Translations under genes and position numbers: made by a program | Origin: Gigaspora rosea | Lineage: Eukaryota > Glomeromycota > Glomeromycetes > Diversisporales > Gigasporaceae | Reading direction: 5' to 3' | DNA: 64,000 nucleotides | NCBI GenBank assembly: GCA_003550325.1 | Contig: QKWP01000636.1 | Coordinates: forward strand, 188,816 to 252,815 | Shown: positions 33,567-45,033 of the stretch, piece after piece | How positions within the stretch are numbered: the stretch's first letter is position 1 | Layout: the number at the start of each line of letters is the position of its first letter | Notes under the pieces: generated by a model | Database searches by the model: none | The model's input: the letters and a program-made list of their open reading frames with translations, nothing else | Told to the model about the DNA's origin: nothing

Positions 33567-34794
33567 AATCTTTTATTCTATACGTGATATAAAGAGAACA
33601 GAAAAATTCATTATTTGAAAAATTTTATATAAATAAATAAATAATTACATTGGTCAATTTATTATACAGAGCTCTTTATTCTATTTTATACATAGTTTAA
33701 AAGAGAGTTCATTATGTGAAAATTTTACATAAATAATCAAATAATTGCAGCGGTCAATTTATTATAACGAATCCTTTTATTCTATACGAGAAAAAAGAAT
33801 CCAAATTGAATTTAATTCACTATCTTAGCCACTGAAAAATCTAATATGTCTCGATTTAGGGCTTAATTTAGTATAGTAATTTGCCGGTCTACTTATTGTT
33901 GTTTAAAATATCCTTTTGATACAGCAGATTAAATATTTGTTTCGATTTTAAATGTCCGAAATAGAGATTTTGGCCGATCGGCTATGACCAAGCCGATTAT
34001 CGGCTTAGTCGGCTTATCTCGGAATCTATCGGAAATTTTTGTAATGGAGTCTTTGAACATACCAAATCAATAAACCGATTTTTTAAAAAAAATTAACCGG
34101 CTAAGCCGATAATTTGCTTTAACTGATTGTTTTCATTATCGCAAGATCACTACTGCGCAAGTACAAGTAAAATACATGTTCTATTTTTGGGGAATAAAAC
34201 ATTAACTTTTGGTTTATCCGATTTTCGGCCAAAATCACTACCGGAAAATTAGTTTAAGCCCTGTTGAATATGTGCATAATAGACTATGATTTATTGGTTA
34301 ACAGTTAAAGCGGGAGCACTAATGAAAATGTCGGGAAGACAATTTTTTCTACAATAAAATGTTCTTAATAACATTTATCTTTAATACATACGTACGTTGT
34401 AGAATCGACTAGAATAATCGGCTGTATACAGATACGTTCTCATCCGATAAGGTGAATGTTTGGTTAATCAATTTACAGATTTCGCTTTTTTCTTTTTTAT
34501 AATACAGAATAAAAAAAGAGGAGCGAGAGATAACGATAAGGATTGCAAATATTTGACATAAATAATCAGCGATTTTAACGGTTCGACCAATCAATTACCA
34601 ATGTTTAATTAGCCAATGATAATTAAGGTAGATTATTTGTTAATTTATCTGTTTTAGTTTTTTTGTGAACTTAATATTTAAGTAATTTTTTGCGCCGAAA
34701 ATTATTTTTCGAGATTTGTTAATCAAATTTTCCTCTTTACCTAAAATAAAAAAAATATATAAAAAAAAATAAATTCATCATCTTTTTTAAATCA
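33567..34794. other. Intergenic: ~100-bp tandem repeats and a GCCGAT-type repeat
   Basis: 33575-33800 holds two and a part copies of a ~105-bp unit (TTTATTCTATAC ... TTGCAGCGGTCAATTTATTATA). 33960-34260 holds inverted words CCGATTATCGGCTTAGTCGG / GGCTAAGCCGATAATT and the outer pair TTTTGGCCGATC / TCGGCCAAAA, an eroded MITE of the family also seen at 42055-42130 and 43455-43555. 34290-34794 is the 5' flank of the GH35 gene with no recognised promoter element. Confidence 0.5.
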
Positions 34795-35882
34795 ATGGCT
34801 ATTCCAGAACTTGCCGCTCTTTTAACAGTTCTTCCAGCCGGTTTAGTGGCTTTTTATGTGTGGCTTCTTCAATCTCGTAAAGGTAGTTTACCTATCACCA
34901 CAGCTGAATGTGCTTATGATAAAAATAAATATGGAGAAATTCTTAATTGGGATAAATTCTGCCTTTATATACATGGAAAACCAACATTAATTATAAGTGG
35001 TGAATTTCATTATTTTCGTGTTCCAGACAAATCTCGTTGGGAAAGTATCTTAAAAAAATATCGAGCTGGAGGATTTAATTGTGTTCGACTTTATTTTCAT
35101 TGGGGATATCATAGTCCTGATGAAGGAATTTATAATTTTGAAGATAATAGAGATATTGATTATTTATTAAATTTATGTGAAAGTTTAAATCTTTATGTTC
35201 TTGCTGCTCCTGGACCTTATATTTGTGCTGAAACTCAAGCTGGAGGTTTTCCTTTCTGGGTTCTAGATAAAGTAAAAAGAGTACGTCATATGTCATTTAC
35301 TGGATTTAAAAAATATGATCCTGAATTTTCTGCTTTTCAAAAACAATGGTTCGAGAATGTTCTTCCTATTATAGCTAAACATCAAATAACTACAAAACAA
35401 GGTGGTTGTGTTATTGCTGTTCAAATTGAAAATGAATTATTTGATAAAGTTATAAAAATTCCATATGGTTTACCCGATGAAATGAAATTCTTAGCTAAAG
35501 TGGCTAGAGATTGTGAAATCAATGTACCACTATTTACTAATGATCCAGAAGAAGTAGGTTCTTTTATTATTAATCGTGGAAATTTTGGTCTGGATCTTTA
35601 TGGATTTGATAAGTACTTTGGTACGTATATTTGAATTATTTATTAAATTAAACTATATTATATTATATTGTATTATAGTTTATCATCATCTTTTATAATT
35701 CTTTACTCTTTGACTTTTATTGGCTGTAGTATTTGTCCCTGCTAGTAGTCCAACCCCATGGGCATTTAACGTAGTTCAAGATCCAAAAAAATGGAAACCT
35801 TGGAAACCAAAAGATGCAGCAAAGTCTTTGGACGTAATTGAGCAGACAGTACGCGGTTTTGGATATGAGGCTGCAAACGTAC

Positions 35883-35938
<56 letters not shown>

Positions 35939-38299
35939 TATTTATTTCCATTTACAATTATTTATATTACACATTTACAATTATTTTATATTACATTATA
36001 CTATATTATTCTTGTAATTTAGACACCAATATTTATTCCGGAACTTCAAGGTGGTTGGTTCAGTACCTATAAGTTACAACACACTTTTGATGATGTCTAT
36101 AATTTTTACGGTGATGCTTTTACGCGTACCGCGTACGAATCCGTGCTAGCTCAGGGTTGTACTATGGCATCAATTTATATGGTATATGGTGGAACAAACT
36201 GGGGAACTGTAGGCGATGTGTAAATATTTATATTTATATATATATATGTGTACTGTATATATATATTTTAATCCTGTCCTTTTTATCTAAAATATGTAAT
36301 ACTAATTTAAACTTTATTTAATAGCGATGGCTATACTTCTTACGATTATTCTGCATGTATTAGAGAATACGGTTACACATCTTCTCGTATGCGTGAATTA
36401 CGTTTAGGAATTAATTTTATAAGAAGTTTTTCTGATTTATTCACTAAAACTGAACGTGTTAAAAATCCAAATGTTTCCACTTCTATAAAGAATGTGTTCA
36501 ATCTTCAAAGAAAATCTGTAATGAAAAATGTAAAACGTGGTGATGAAGTTTTATTCTCATTTTTTAGAAATTTTAATGAACAACAAAATCCTGTTTTTCA
36601 AGTTTATGTTAAATATAAGGAAGGTCAAAGACGTGAACAAACATTTTCTATGAGATGTTATTTACAATATAAAACTTCCTTCGTAACATTAGGTAATTAT
36701 ACAACAATAACAGGTCTTAAATTAATTTTTTCTACTTTACCTATTCATTTGAGAATAATTCAAGATCGAGTAAATGAGATTTGGATAGTTCCAGTAAATG
36801 ATGTTGGTGAATTAGCTTTTCAAGGTGAAGTTACTGTAGATGGAAATCTTATTCCTTCTATAAGAAAAGTTGGTCATGCTATTCATATTGTATCCTTCAA
36901 TGATGTTGGAGGTTTTGCAAGAATTAGAAGTGCCGATTCTAGTGGTGATTTATATATTTTGGCTTTACGTAATGAATCTTTAAGTACTCTTCACGCAATA
37001 TTTGAAGAACCTTATTGGACAAAAATTAATAATGATACTACTAATATTTCTTATTCACCATCAATTGTAACTTGGGGAATTCAAGATGTTTATTTTGATT
37101 CTTCAAATTCCGTTTTGGAAACTCAATATGGTGATCAAGAACATGATATAACAATATTATTTTCACGTGAACCTTCAAAACATGTTCGTTTTCAACCTCA
37201 TCCAACTTATCCATTACCTTTTATTAGTAAAAAACAATTTACTGCTGGAGAAAAAACTTCTGAAATACATTTGGTACCTAAATTAGTAAGATGGAGATCT
37301 CGTACTACAAATTTTAATGATTTAGAATGGAGAACAATTGATCTTAAAAATGGTGGACCAATTGAAAATTATTACGCATCAGGTCATATTTTATATAATA
37401 CTAGATTTTCAAGTAATTATTCATCTAGTAAAGTATATTTATCCATTAACATGAGACATAGATGTACTATATTTGTTAATGGTCGATTCGTTGGTGGTCA
37501 TACAACATTTTCAAGGCAACTTTTCTTTCCTGGATCAAAGAATGGACCTGAATTATTTAAATCTTTGGGAGGAAAAAAATATGATATAACACAATTTCTT
37601 CATCCAAATGGTGATGAAGAAAAAAATTCTGTAATAATTTTAGTAGAAAATTGGGGAATAAATCGTCAAGCTGTAATATTTAATGATTGTCGAAATCCTA
37701 GAGGAATAATTTCTTCAAATATTGATGGATTAGTTAAAGAAACAAATTTAACTTGGAGTATTTGTGGTGTTGATTTACGTAAATTAGATAATCCTTTTAA
37801 TACTAGTGGAATACCTGATGAAGAAAATAAAAATTTAGAATGGAAAGAAAGTGAAAAAGGAATTAGTAATTATGGTGTTATACCTAACGATGGAATAAAA
37901 TGGTGGAGTTTTAGATTTTCACATCCTATGGAAAGTAAATTTAAAGATATATTGAATGCTCCTTTAAGATTAGTACTTCAAGGTGCATTTACTTCTTATA
38001 TATTTTTAAATGGTACAATAATTGGAAGATATTATGGAAATGGTGATTGTGCTCAACATGATTATTATTTAATGGATGGATTATTAAAATTTGGTGATGA
38101 AGAAAATCAAATTACTATGATGGTATATTCATGGGAAACTGTTAATCCGGAAGAAATTATTGTTGAAGTTAGAGGTTGGGAAATTGATGATGTTAAAAAA
38201 ACTGGAAACTTGATTAAACTTAAAAAAGGGGTTGACGAAGATATTGAATTCGAAGTTAAACCTTGGATTGTAAGAAAAGAACTTATTCCTTTAACATGA
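34795..38299 (+). CDS. GH35 beta-galactosidase, 1048 aa, four exons, N-terminal membrane anchor
   Basis: Exons 34795-35620, 35730-35878, 36023-36219 and 36325-38299 join in frame (3147 nt). Introns are GT-AG, 105-144 nt; intron 2 is mainly a (TTA)n tract. Residues ~8-25 are hydrophobic without an obvious cleavage site, suggesting a signal anchor or signal peptide. The TIM-barrel contains GEFHYFRVP, GPYICAETQAGGFPFW, the acid/base motif QIENE (E214) and the nucleophile motif IPELQGGW (E332), then YGGTNWG and DGYTSYDYSA. The AET-x-x-GGFP version is the fungal LacA type. The C-terminal ~600 residues include beta-sandwich segments as in large fungal GH35 enzymes of ~1000 aa. It hydrolyses terminal beta-galactosides, probably at the cell surface or outside. 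The frame is intact throughout. Confidence 0.93.
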
Positions 38300-38894
38300 T
38301 AATTAGATACATAATTTTATGTTATCATGGTTTTTTTTTTTTTTGTCATTCGATTTTTTTTTGTTATTGTATAAATAAATCAAATAAATTATATTATACA
38401 TTTTTTAACGGCATAAATTGTCACGGTACTAATTCATCTGAAGTTTTTGGATGATGTGTAATACTATATACATAAGGTTATTATGACTAAATGTCTAGCG
38501 CTAACGCTAACGCTAAACGAGTCACTCTCATTATAACGAGCTTCCAATCGAAAACTAATTAAAGTCTCATAACAAACAAAGTTTGACTTATTGTCGCGAA
38601 ATAACGCTTAAGAGTGTAATTTCGAATTTTTTTGGCCCAAATTAAGTTTAATTCGGGCCATTACTCGAAATAAATCCCATTCCTGTTATTTTGCGAAAAC
38701 ACGTAGTGTTTACTAATAAAACTCTCGATATAGTGAACGAATCAAAATTTTTTAGTTAAGAACCAACAGTATTAAACAGAAAAGAATAAGCTATGTTAAT
38801 AGAATTGAATTTAGTTGTTATATAACGAAATTGATATTAAAAAAATGTGTATAATACATTCAGTATCGAATATCCACAAGTACGAGCAGTAGTA
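38300..38894. other. 3' flank of GH35 gene, otherwise nothing recognised
   Basis: T-rich run at 38328-38350, then AT-rich DNA with GCGAAATAACGC words near 38595 that echo the MITE at 38895. A small tandem GCTAACGCTAAC occurs at 38500-38515. Confidence 0.4.
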
Positions 38895-39087
38895 CCGTAT
38901 TTTTGCGAAATAACACCCACCTGCGCGATATTTTAGTATATACGCGTTATTTAGAGTACGCGCATGGGTGTTATTTTGAGGCAAAAAAAATTTTTTTAAA
39001 CCTGTTTGCTATATCAAATTATTTGTTGAATCCTAATGTGAGGTGCGCGTTATTTGAAATCATACATTATTTCGCGAAAATACGGTA
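38893..39087. mobile_element. CCGTATTTTCGCG MITE (191 bp, TA duplication)
   Basis: The element at 38895-39085 starts CCGTATTTTTGCGAAATAA and ends with the complement of CCGTATTTTCGCGAAATAA, flanked by TA (38893-38894 and 39086-39087). The interior carries CGCGTTATTT repeats. A remnant of the same family ends at 22002. Confidence 0.85.
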
Positions 39088-39778
39088 ATTACAGTAATAA
39101 TTTTTATTTTGATCACTACTAGAGATGCGGAAACTTGGTGACTATGATTATGTCAAAAGATGAGCAGTTATGTTAAAAGTGTCGTAAAAGCAGGCAACAA
39201 ATTTTTGACTGCGCTCAACTAAACTGTTTAACTACCGGTAAACAAAAACTGATTTGATTCACTATAAAATTACAGTACATACATTTGTAAAAAAAAAAAA
39301 AATAATAATAAAAATTTATTATTTAAAAGCAATTTATATCATTTATATCTATTGAATATCAGCAAATTCTAAAATTTGTTTGTGCCAAGTTGTAATCTGC
39401 TCTCTTAAAAGCCAACTTTTTGTTGATTCGCCCGTCAAAACTTTATATTAATTTGGTACATTCTATTATTGAACGCATCGAAACTTGACTACCTTAGTTG
39501 AAAGCCAAATTATATCTGAAAAATAGTGATTTTGTGATCCGAGTGATTTGATTTTGGTGAATTAACTTTTTGCTTTGAGATCGAATTATACACTAATATT
39601 AATTAGAAATACTTTTTTTTAGAAAAATTGACAAAAAATAATATCATACACAATATTACATTTTGATATATTGAATTAAATATAAATTGAATGAAGCTAA
39701 TATGATTTAGGAATCTAATTCACTTTATTTTTTCTAAAGAAATCAATGAAAAGTAATCTCATTTTATTTCGAAAAACA
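39088..39778. other. Intergenic AT-rich stretch
   Basis: No gene. The last ~90 bp (39689-39778) are the left part of a direct repeat whose second copy is at 40225-40330. Confidence 0.4.
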
Positions 39779-40122
39779 TATGGGGTGTCTTGTATTAAAA
39801 GGGACCATTTTTACATATACTTCATTTTGAGATAATTGAGTTTAATCATTTGTTTTGATTTTTGGACTGATCCGGGATTAATCAAATTTTATGATTTTGA
39901 TAGATTAAAAGTAACAGGTGACTATCAGGTAATCTCATGATATGCTTGGCCTTAGACAGTCTCATAATTTTTCTTCTACATTATCTCTATTTTTCATTAT
40001 GCAAATCGACTTTTATTTATAATTGAAAAATGTTAATCATGCCAAAATTTACATAAATCTAACAAAAACTCATTTTTCAAAAAAATGTAAAAATGGGCCC
40101 TTTTAATATGAGACACCCCATA
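39779..40122. mobile_element. TGGGGTGTC MITE (340 bp, TA duplication) with paralogous empty site
   Basis: The element at 39781-40120 begins TGGGGTGTCTTGTATTAAAA and ends with a complementary arm (GGGCCCTTTTAATATGAGAC then ACCCCA); arms are ~36 bp. TA flanks both sides (39779-39780, 40121-40122). The flanking sequence (AATCAATGAAAAGTAAT ... CATA, then TAGCACTTTTTTCTAAATAA) recurs uninterrupted at 40270-40330, where CATATAGCAC marks the empty site. The interior contains a fragment (39858-39955) also present near 43745-43800. Confidence 0.9.
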
Positions 40123-41408
40123 TATAGCACTTTTTTTCTAAATAAATTTTTACCAATAAAATATTGTATAAACTAAATATAACATGTCTAATAATATTAT
40201 TAGCAAATGTAAATAGATTATTAAATGAAGCCAATATGAATTAAGAATGTAATTCACTATATTTTTCTAGAGAAATCAACGAAAAGTAATATCAACTTAT
40301 TTTTGAAGATCATATAGCACTTTTTTCTAAATAATATTAGCTAAAAAATAACAGTAAAACTTCATGTGTGAAGCACAGATCACATCTAGTTTTTATATAT
40401 TATAATTATATAACTTTTATATATCATAAATTTAGATAAAACTTTATATAAATGTTATATATTATAAAATTTAAATAAATTTTTGTAAAAAAAATAGTCA
40501 ATATCTCAAAATTTTACTAGGGTAACCCTGTTGTAGTTTTAATCAAAAATGTTCCTCTCATAATTTTACCCTTAACGTCAGCCTAATTCTAACCCTAACT
40601 TTAAAAATATTTAATATTCAATGAATACTTGGCCAATTTATTGTAAATATTCAGATAATAAAGAATTATCTTATAAATACTTATTAAAATCTTTATTGAA
40701 TATTTAATAAATATTTATGAATCTAAATAGCTTATTCTAAATATTTATTAAATTAAAGTGATTAAAAAATTAATTTATTTCTAACATTTTGCTTATTTGG
40801 CTATTTAACACATTTTATATTTTAAATTTTCGTTACGTAACTGTTAAATAAATATTATTTAAAATTATGTTTATGTATAAATTTATGCTATGCAAGTTTA
40901 CATCATTGGGTTTATAGATCTATGTATAATTTTTAAATATAATTTATGTAAAATTTCTACATAGCTATATGTAAAAACAACTTCCTGATGCACGTCTCAA
41001 TCGAATCCTTACCATTATTAGGGTTAAGTTAGAGTAGTTTAGTTGGTTTTAGTAGTGTATATTTGTATATTTAGATGTAGTGCATTATTCGCACTTCTAC
41101 GACGTCTGCACTAAAAATTTTACATAATCGGAAAACATCCCGATTGGTTGGAGAAAACAAACCTTTTATTTATATGAACGATATTATTTTTAAACTATAA
41201 AAATATGTATATTGAACCAGCCAGAGTTGCTCGAGTTATATATATGTCACTGCTGCTGCTGCGGTAGCACCAAACTCTATTTAATATTCTTAAACTAACG
41301 CTAACAAGAAGTAAATTTTTTTTGCAAGGTTACGCTATATTAGTTATTTGTAGGAGCTGAAGTCAAATGCTTACACTAACAGAACCTTAGTGTATAGTGG
41401 CATCAATA
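40123..41408. other. Gene-free, AT-rich; direct-repeat partner at 40225-40330
   Basis: Contains the empty-site copy of the repeat, AACCCTAACTT near 40598, and a short (CTG)n tract near 41250. No frame is accepted. Confidence 0.4.
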
Positions 41409-41620
41409 AGGGCACAATTACCGTCTAGCACTGTATAAAGTATTCCCAACGAATAGTACCTTCTTGATTAAGACCTGGGTATTATTCACCGCTAAATTGG
41501 CTTAATTCTTGAATAATACCCGGGGTATACCATGTTTAATTATTATTTTCATATCGATATATCCCCCACATATAGTACTCGGGTACTGTATACAGTGCTG
41601 GACGGTAATTTTTACACCCA
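41409..41620. mobile_element. AATTACCGTC(T/C)AGCACTG MITE (~212 bp)
   Basis: Left AATTACCGTCTAGCACTGTA, right TACAGTGCTGGACGGTAATT, complementary with one mismatch. A second inner inverted pair (CCTGGGTATTATTCA / TGAATAATACCCGGGG, 41469-41525) makes a stem inside the stem. Outer ends GGGCACA / TTTACACCC are less exact. Confidence 0.7.
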
Positions 41621-42950
41621 TTATAACTTATGAAAAATTCTTATTCGTGGGATTTAAAAATTTAATACGTACGTACGTACCAAATAAATAATAAATCAGA
41701 ATATCCTTTAAATATCAGTGTTAAATCAATTTACTATTTGTACGCATGAATTATGAAATATAATAGTAATTTGAGGTTGTTACACATGTTTTAAGATAAT
41801 GAATAAGTCATCAATGATATGGGCCTTCAAAAATTTGAAAATTAACCTGTTTGATTGATCAGATGTAAAATTTAATGACAAAACTTTTAATGAAAGTCTG
41901 ATCACTTAATAAATTTTTGTGATACAACGGTTAAAAGCTTTTGACGCTATAATTTAAAAATAGATTTACTGCAATTTACATCTGATAATCCTGTTTAAAC
42001 AGGTTTGTTAATCATGAATATACTATTTTTAGGGGACAGGTACATCACGAGTAGTGATCCTGGTCGATCAAAATTTTTCGACCGGCCAAGCCGATGAAAT
42101 TTTATCGGCTTAGTCGGCTTAGCCAAACCTGGTTTGATTTTAATTGCCGAATTTAGTAAAATCTTATATTTTTTATATTAGCATCGTGTACCAAGCACCA
42201 TTAAAAGTTACGTTTTTGATACGTATTACATTTAAAGCAGATTTTATTCTACACATAAGTATTAAATAAATATAAATTTATCAGCACGTAAGTACCAATG
42301 AGAAATTGTCAAAAAATTCGAGCATGTGAATTAAGGTGGCTTGAATATATTTTAAATTAGCATTTGCTTTGTATTTAGACGCATATGTACTGTACGTATG
42401 TACGTACATCAGTTTTCTAAATGATATAGTTCATGAACTTAGTTAAATTATGAATATTTGCAATTTAATTAAATTAGGGATTTTATAATTTACCACCATA
42501 GCATCGCCACCCTTTCACGTGAATAGTTATTTATTATATACGATATAATAAACTTTATATATTTATTTATATATATCAAAAAAAAAAAAAAACACACAAT
42601 AAATACCAATTTACCTATCCCTAACACAACTAGAGATGTACATCGCACACTTATCAGTGCATTGTTACATGACTAATTATCTAAGTTAAAATATGTACTG
42701 GGCACATCTCTAAACCCAACCCAAACCTATCCAATACTACCTCTAGCCCAACTCTAACCTATTCGATACTAATACCTATTCGATACTAATTATAATCCAA
42801 CCTATTCGATACTAACTCTGACCCAACAATATAAAAGTCCCTAAGGATGCTTCTTCCAATAGATCGAAGATAAAATTGCAATCAGCCAGAAATCGAATAA
42901 ATTAATCAGATGAGATATCATTCAATAAGTAATAAAAGCCGTTGTTTCAT
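41621..42950. other. Gene-free stretch with minisatellites
   Basis: ACGTACGTACGTACC at 41671, GCCGAT-type repeat words at 42055-42125 (AGTGATCCTGGTCGA), a poly-A run near 42580, and imperfect repeats of CCTATTCGATACTAA at 42757-42825. Confidence 0.5.
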
Positions 42951-42952
42951 AT

Positions 42953-43137
42953 GCAGGCTGCTAATAGAAAATATGACGTTAGCTATTGGGATTGGAGTTG
43001 AAAAAGGCCAAACAAAAGCTTTCAGATATTATCAAAAAACAGCCAATACGGGTTCTGCTGATGAAACATATTGTTATCAATATAGTCGAAAAGGATGAGT
43101 TTATGGCCTTCATTTATTATCAAAAATTAGCCGACAT
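42953..43137 (+). pseudogene. Sel1-repeat protein fragment
   Basis: Two overlapping frames read as Sel1-like repeats: GIGVEKGQTKAFRYYQKTA followed, in another frame, by IVEKDEFMAFIYYQKLADIG. The A-F-x-Y-Y-Q-K-x-A-D signature is the typical Sel1 repeat that is hugely expanded in arbuscular mycorrhizal fungi (established for the group). Only about one and a half repeats remain, with a frameshift between them, no kinase domain and no start. A dead fragment of a larger gene. Confidence 0.75.
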
Positions 43138-43439
43138 AGGGGACTTCGTGCTTGAAGTTGCAACTTCAAGTGCCTGAAGTTGCACTGCTTAAAATGCTAA
43201 TCAATACATTTCGGCTTCTTTTAGTGCAAATGAGGTTGCAACTTCAACACGTAAAAACTTCAAGGCAACATAGTGATTAGACTAGTACCAAAAACCTAAC
43301 AATGTAAAAAAAATATTCATACCAGGGTGACACTTCGATGTCTCCAAAGTGCGATGCTTCCTACGACGATTCTAAAAGCGACAACTTCCGTTACCATGAA
43401 AACGGTGGGTTCATTCTAAAAAAAAACCTACAAAACTGA

Positions 43440-43862
43440 TGAGAAAAATTTTTTTACTTATAAAATCGGCTAGCCGATTTTAGAAAAAATCGACCGACCG
43501 GGTCGAAAAATCGGCTTAGCCGATTTTTTCAATTTCGGCCAGGATCACTAATCACGAGATTACCCGATTTTTCCGATTTTTAATTAGGGTTAGGGTTAGG
43601 GTTAGGGTTGGGTTAGGGTTAGGTTAGGAGGTGGTTTATATATAGTAAAATCGCATTTCCAACACTTTTACTTAGTCAAACAAGACGGTTTGGATAGCCA
43701 TTTTTTATATATTTCGTGTTTTTGTCTTTGCCGTCTCGCTTTGTTTTGTTCGGACTGATCCGGGTTATATATCGGGTAATTTCGTGATGTACCTGGCTTT
43801 AGCCTACCCCGACCTAGGNTAGCCGATTTTTTCAATTTCGGCCAGGATCACTAATAAATTAA
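43440..43862. repeat. GCCGAT-type inverted repeats flanking a telomere-like tract; one ambiguous base
   Basis: 43465-43550 has CGGCTAGCCGATTTT, CGGCTTAGCCGATTTTTTCA and ATTTCGGCCAGGATCACTAA; the last parts recur at 43820-43852. Between them lie TTAGGG repeats (43585-43630) and the inverted pair GATTACCCGAT / ATCGGGTAATTTCGTGAT. An n at 43818 sits exactly where the second copy resumes, so this may be an assembly join between repeat copies. Confidence 0.7.
43585..43630 (+). repeat. Interstitial telomere-like (TTAGGG)n tract
   Basis: About seven TTAGGG units, some shortened (TTGGG, TTAGG). Shorter tracts occur at 12762-12782 and 45054-45095. Fungal telomeres are commonly TTAGGG. Confidence 0.85.
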
Positions 43863-44579
43863 CCAACAAAGAATTTTAATTGATTAGAAAGTATTAGAAC
43901 TAAGCCCAAGAACTTAATCCTATTGGTCGAGCATAAGTTCTAGGACTTATTATCTGGACTGACTTTACCATCCCTAGGGTGTCCAGGATTATGCGATGCG
44001 ATGAGGTAAATTATGCGGGCGAATTGAGGTTGATTATGCGACCAATTAGGTCGATTATGCGATTTTTATTATATGTAAATTTTTTTTTTAGTTCGTTTTT
44101 CGGAATTTAAGTTCTTTCATTTTCTACATCGGAACTTTTCGGGACCTACGTTTTGTCACTACTCTATCACCCAAATTACAAATTAAAGCTTGTTGAACGA
44201 AGTTACCATATTCCCAACAACCAATCAGATTTTATTCACGTGATTTATGCTTTTTTTTGCTTGATTATGCGAAGCATATGATATCCAAGACCCACCGATC
44301 GCCGACGTCGAAGCTGAATGAAGTATTGACAGTGTTGTACGATTTGACCAAAGTATTTTGACATTGCCCAAGCATATCTATAGGCCATTCAAAGTCATAG
44401 GAAGAAATTCGGTTTATTGGTTGATTTACCCAATCAAAATTGCATAATTTTAGGATCAGACGCGTGAGCGGAAGGGGAGATTTAAACAAACATATATAAA
44501 ATATATGCTACGGAATATTTGATTAAATCTCATTGACCAACTTTAATCACATGATTGTTGAGTATTTTCGAGATTAAAT
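43863..44579. other. Intergenic with GATTATGCGA repeats
   Basis: 43990-44060 has four imperfect GATTATGCGA words spaced ~20-25 bp, with another at 44262. The 74-aa minus frame at 44265-44489 has no motif and is not accepted. Confidence 0.4.
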
Positions 44580-45033
44580 TACAGTGCCCGTTAAAAGTAT
44601 CACCCCTGTAACTTGTAATATCAAGTTCTATTGCTTTAAAATTTTAAAGATAAATTGTAAACTATATTTCTGGAAGTTGTATAAATTTTTTATGTTTTTA
44701 TAATTACTATATCAAAATTTAGATGAGAGCTAAAATTAATAATTAATTTTAATTAGAAAAGTTTAAAAATTATTATCTTATTGATTTTTAAAATTATTAT
44801 ATTAAAATTGAAGTTTAACTTTAAATTCTTGAAGTGGCATCTAAAAATAATTTAGCTATTAAAATTTAAATCAATTTCCCAATAACTATCTGTTTAAATT
44901 AAGTCAAATTTCTGTCACTATTATAAAAATGCTTGAGTTTTAAATTTGCATTATAAATTTTGTTTAAACATCTCAGAATAAATTTTTTTTGTTATAGCAG
45001 ATTACAGAGGGAATGCTTTTGACGGCACTTGTA
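44580..45033. mobile_element. Tc1-type MITE (450 bp, TA duplication)
   Basis: The element at 44582-45031 begins CAGTGCCCGTTAAAAGTATC and ends with the complement of CAAGTGCCGTCAAAAGCATT. TA flanks both sides. The ends resemble those of the Tc1 element at 52512-53780 (CAGTGCCCGCTGAAAGTATC). The interior is AT-rich with no transposase, so it is probably cross-mobilised by that family. Confidence 0.8.

Noticed and set aside
34409-34594. 61-aa minus-strand frame upstream of the GH35 gene
   Set aside because: Short, AT-driven composition with no recognisable domain or conserved start context.
44265-44489. 74-aa minus-strand frame
   Set aside because: No motif, no splice signals linking it to other frames, and it lies in a repeat-bearing stretch.
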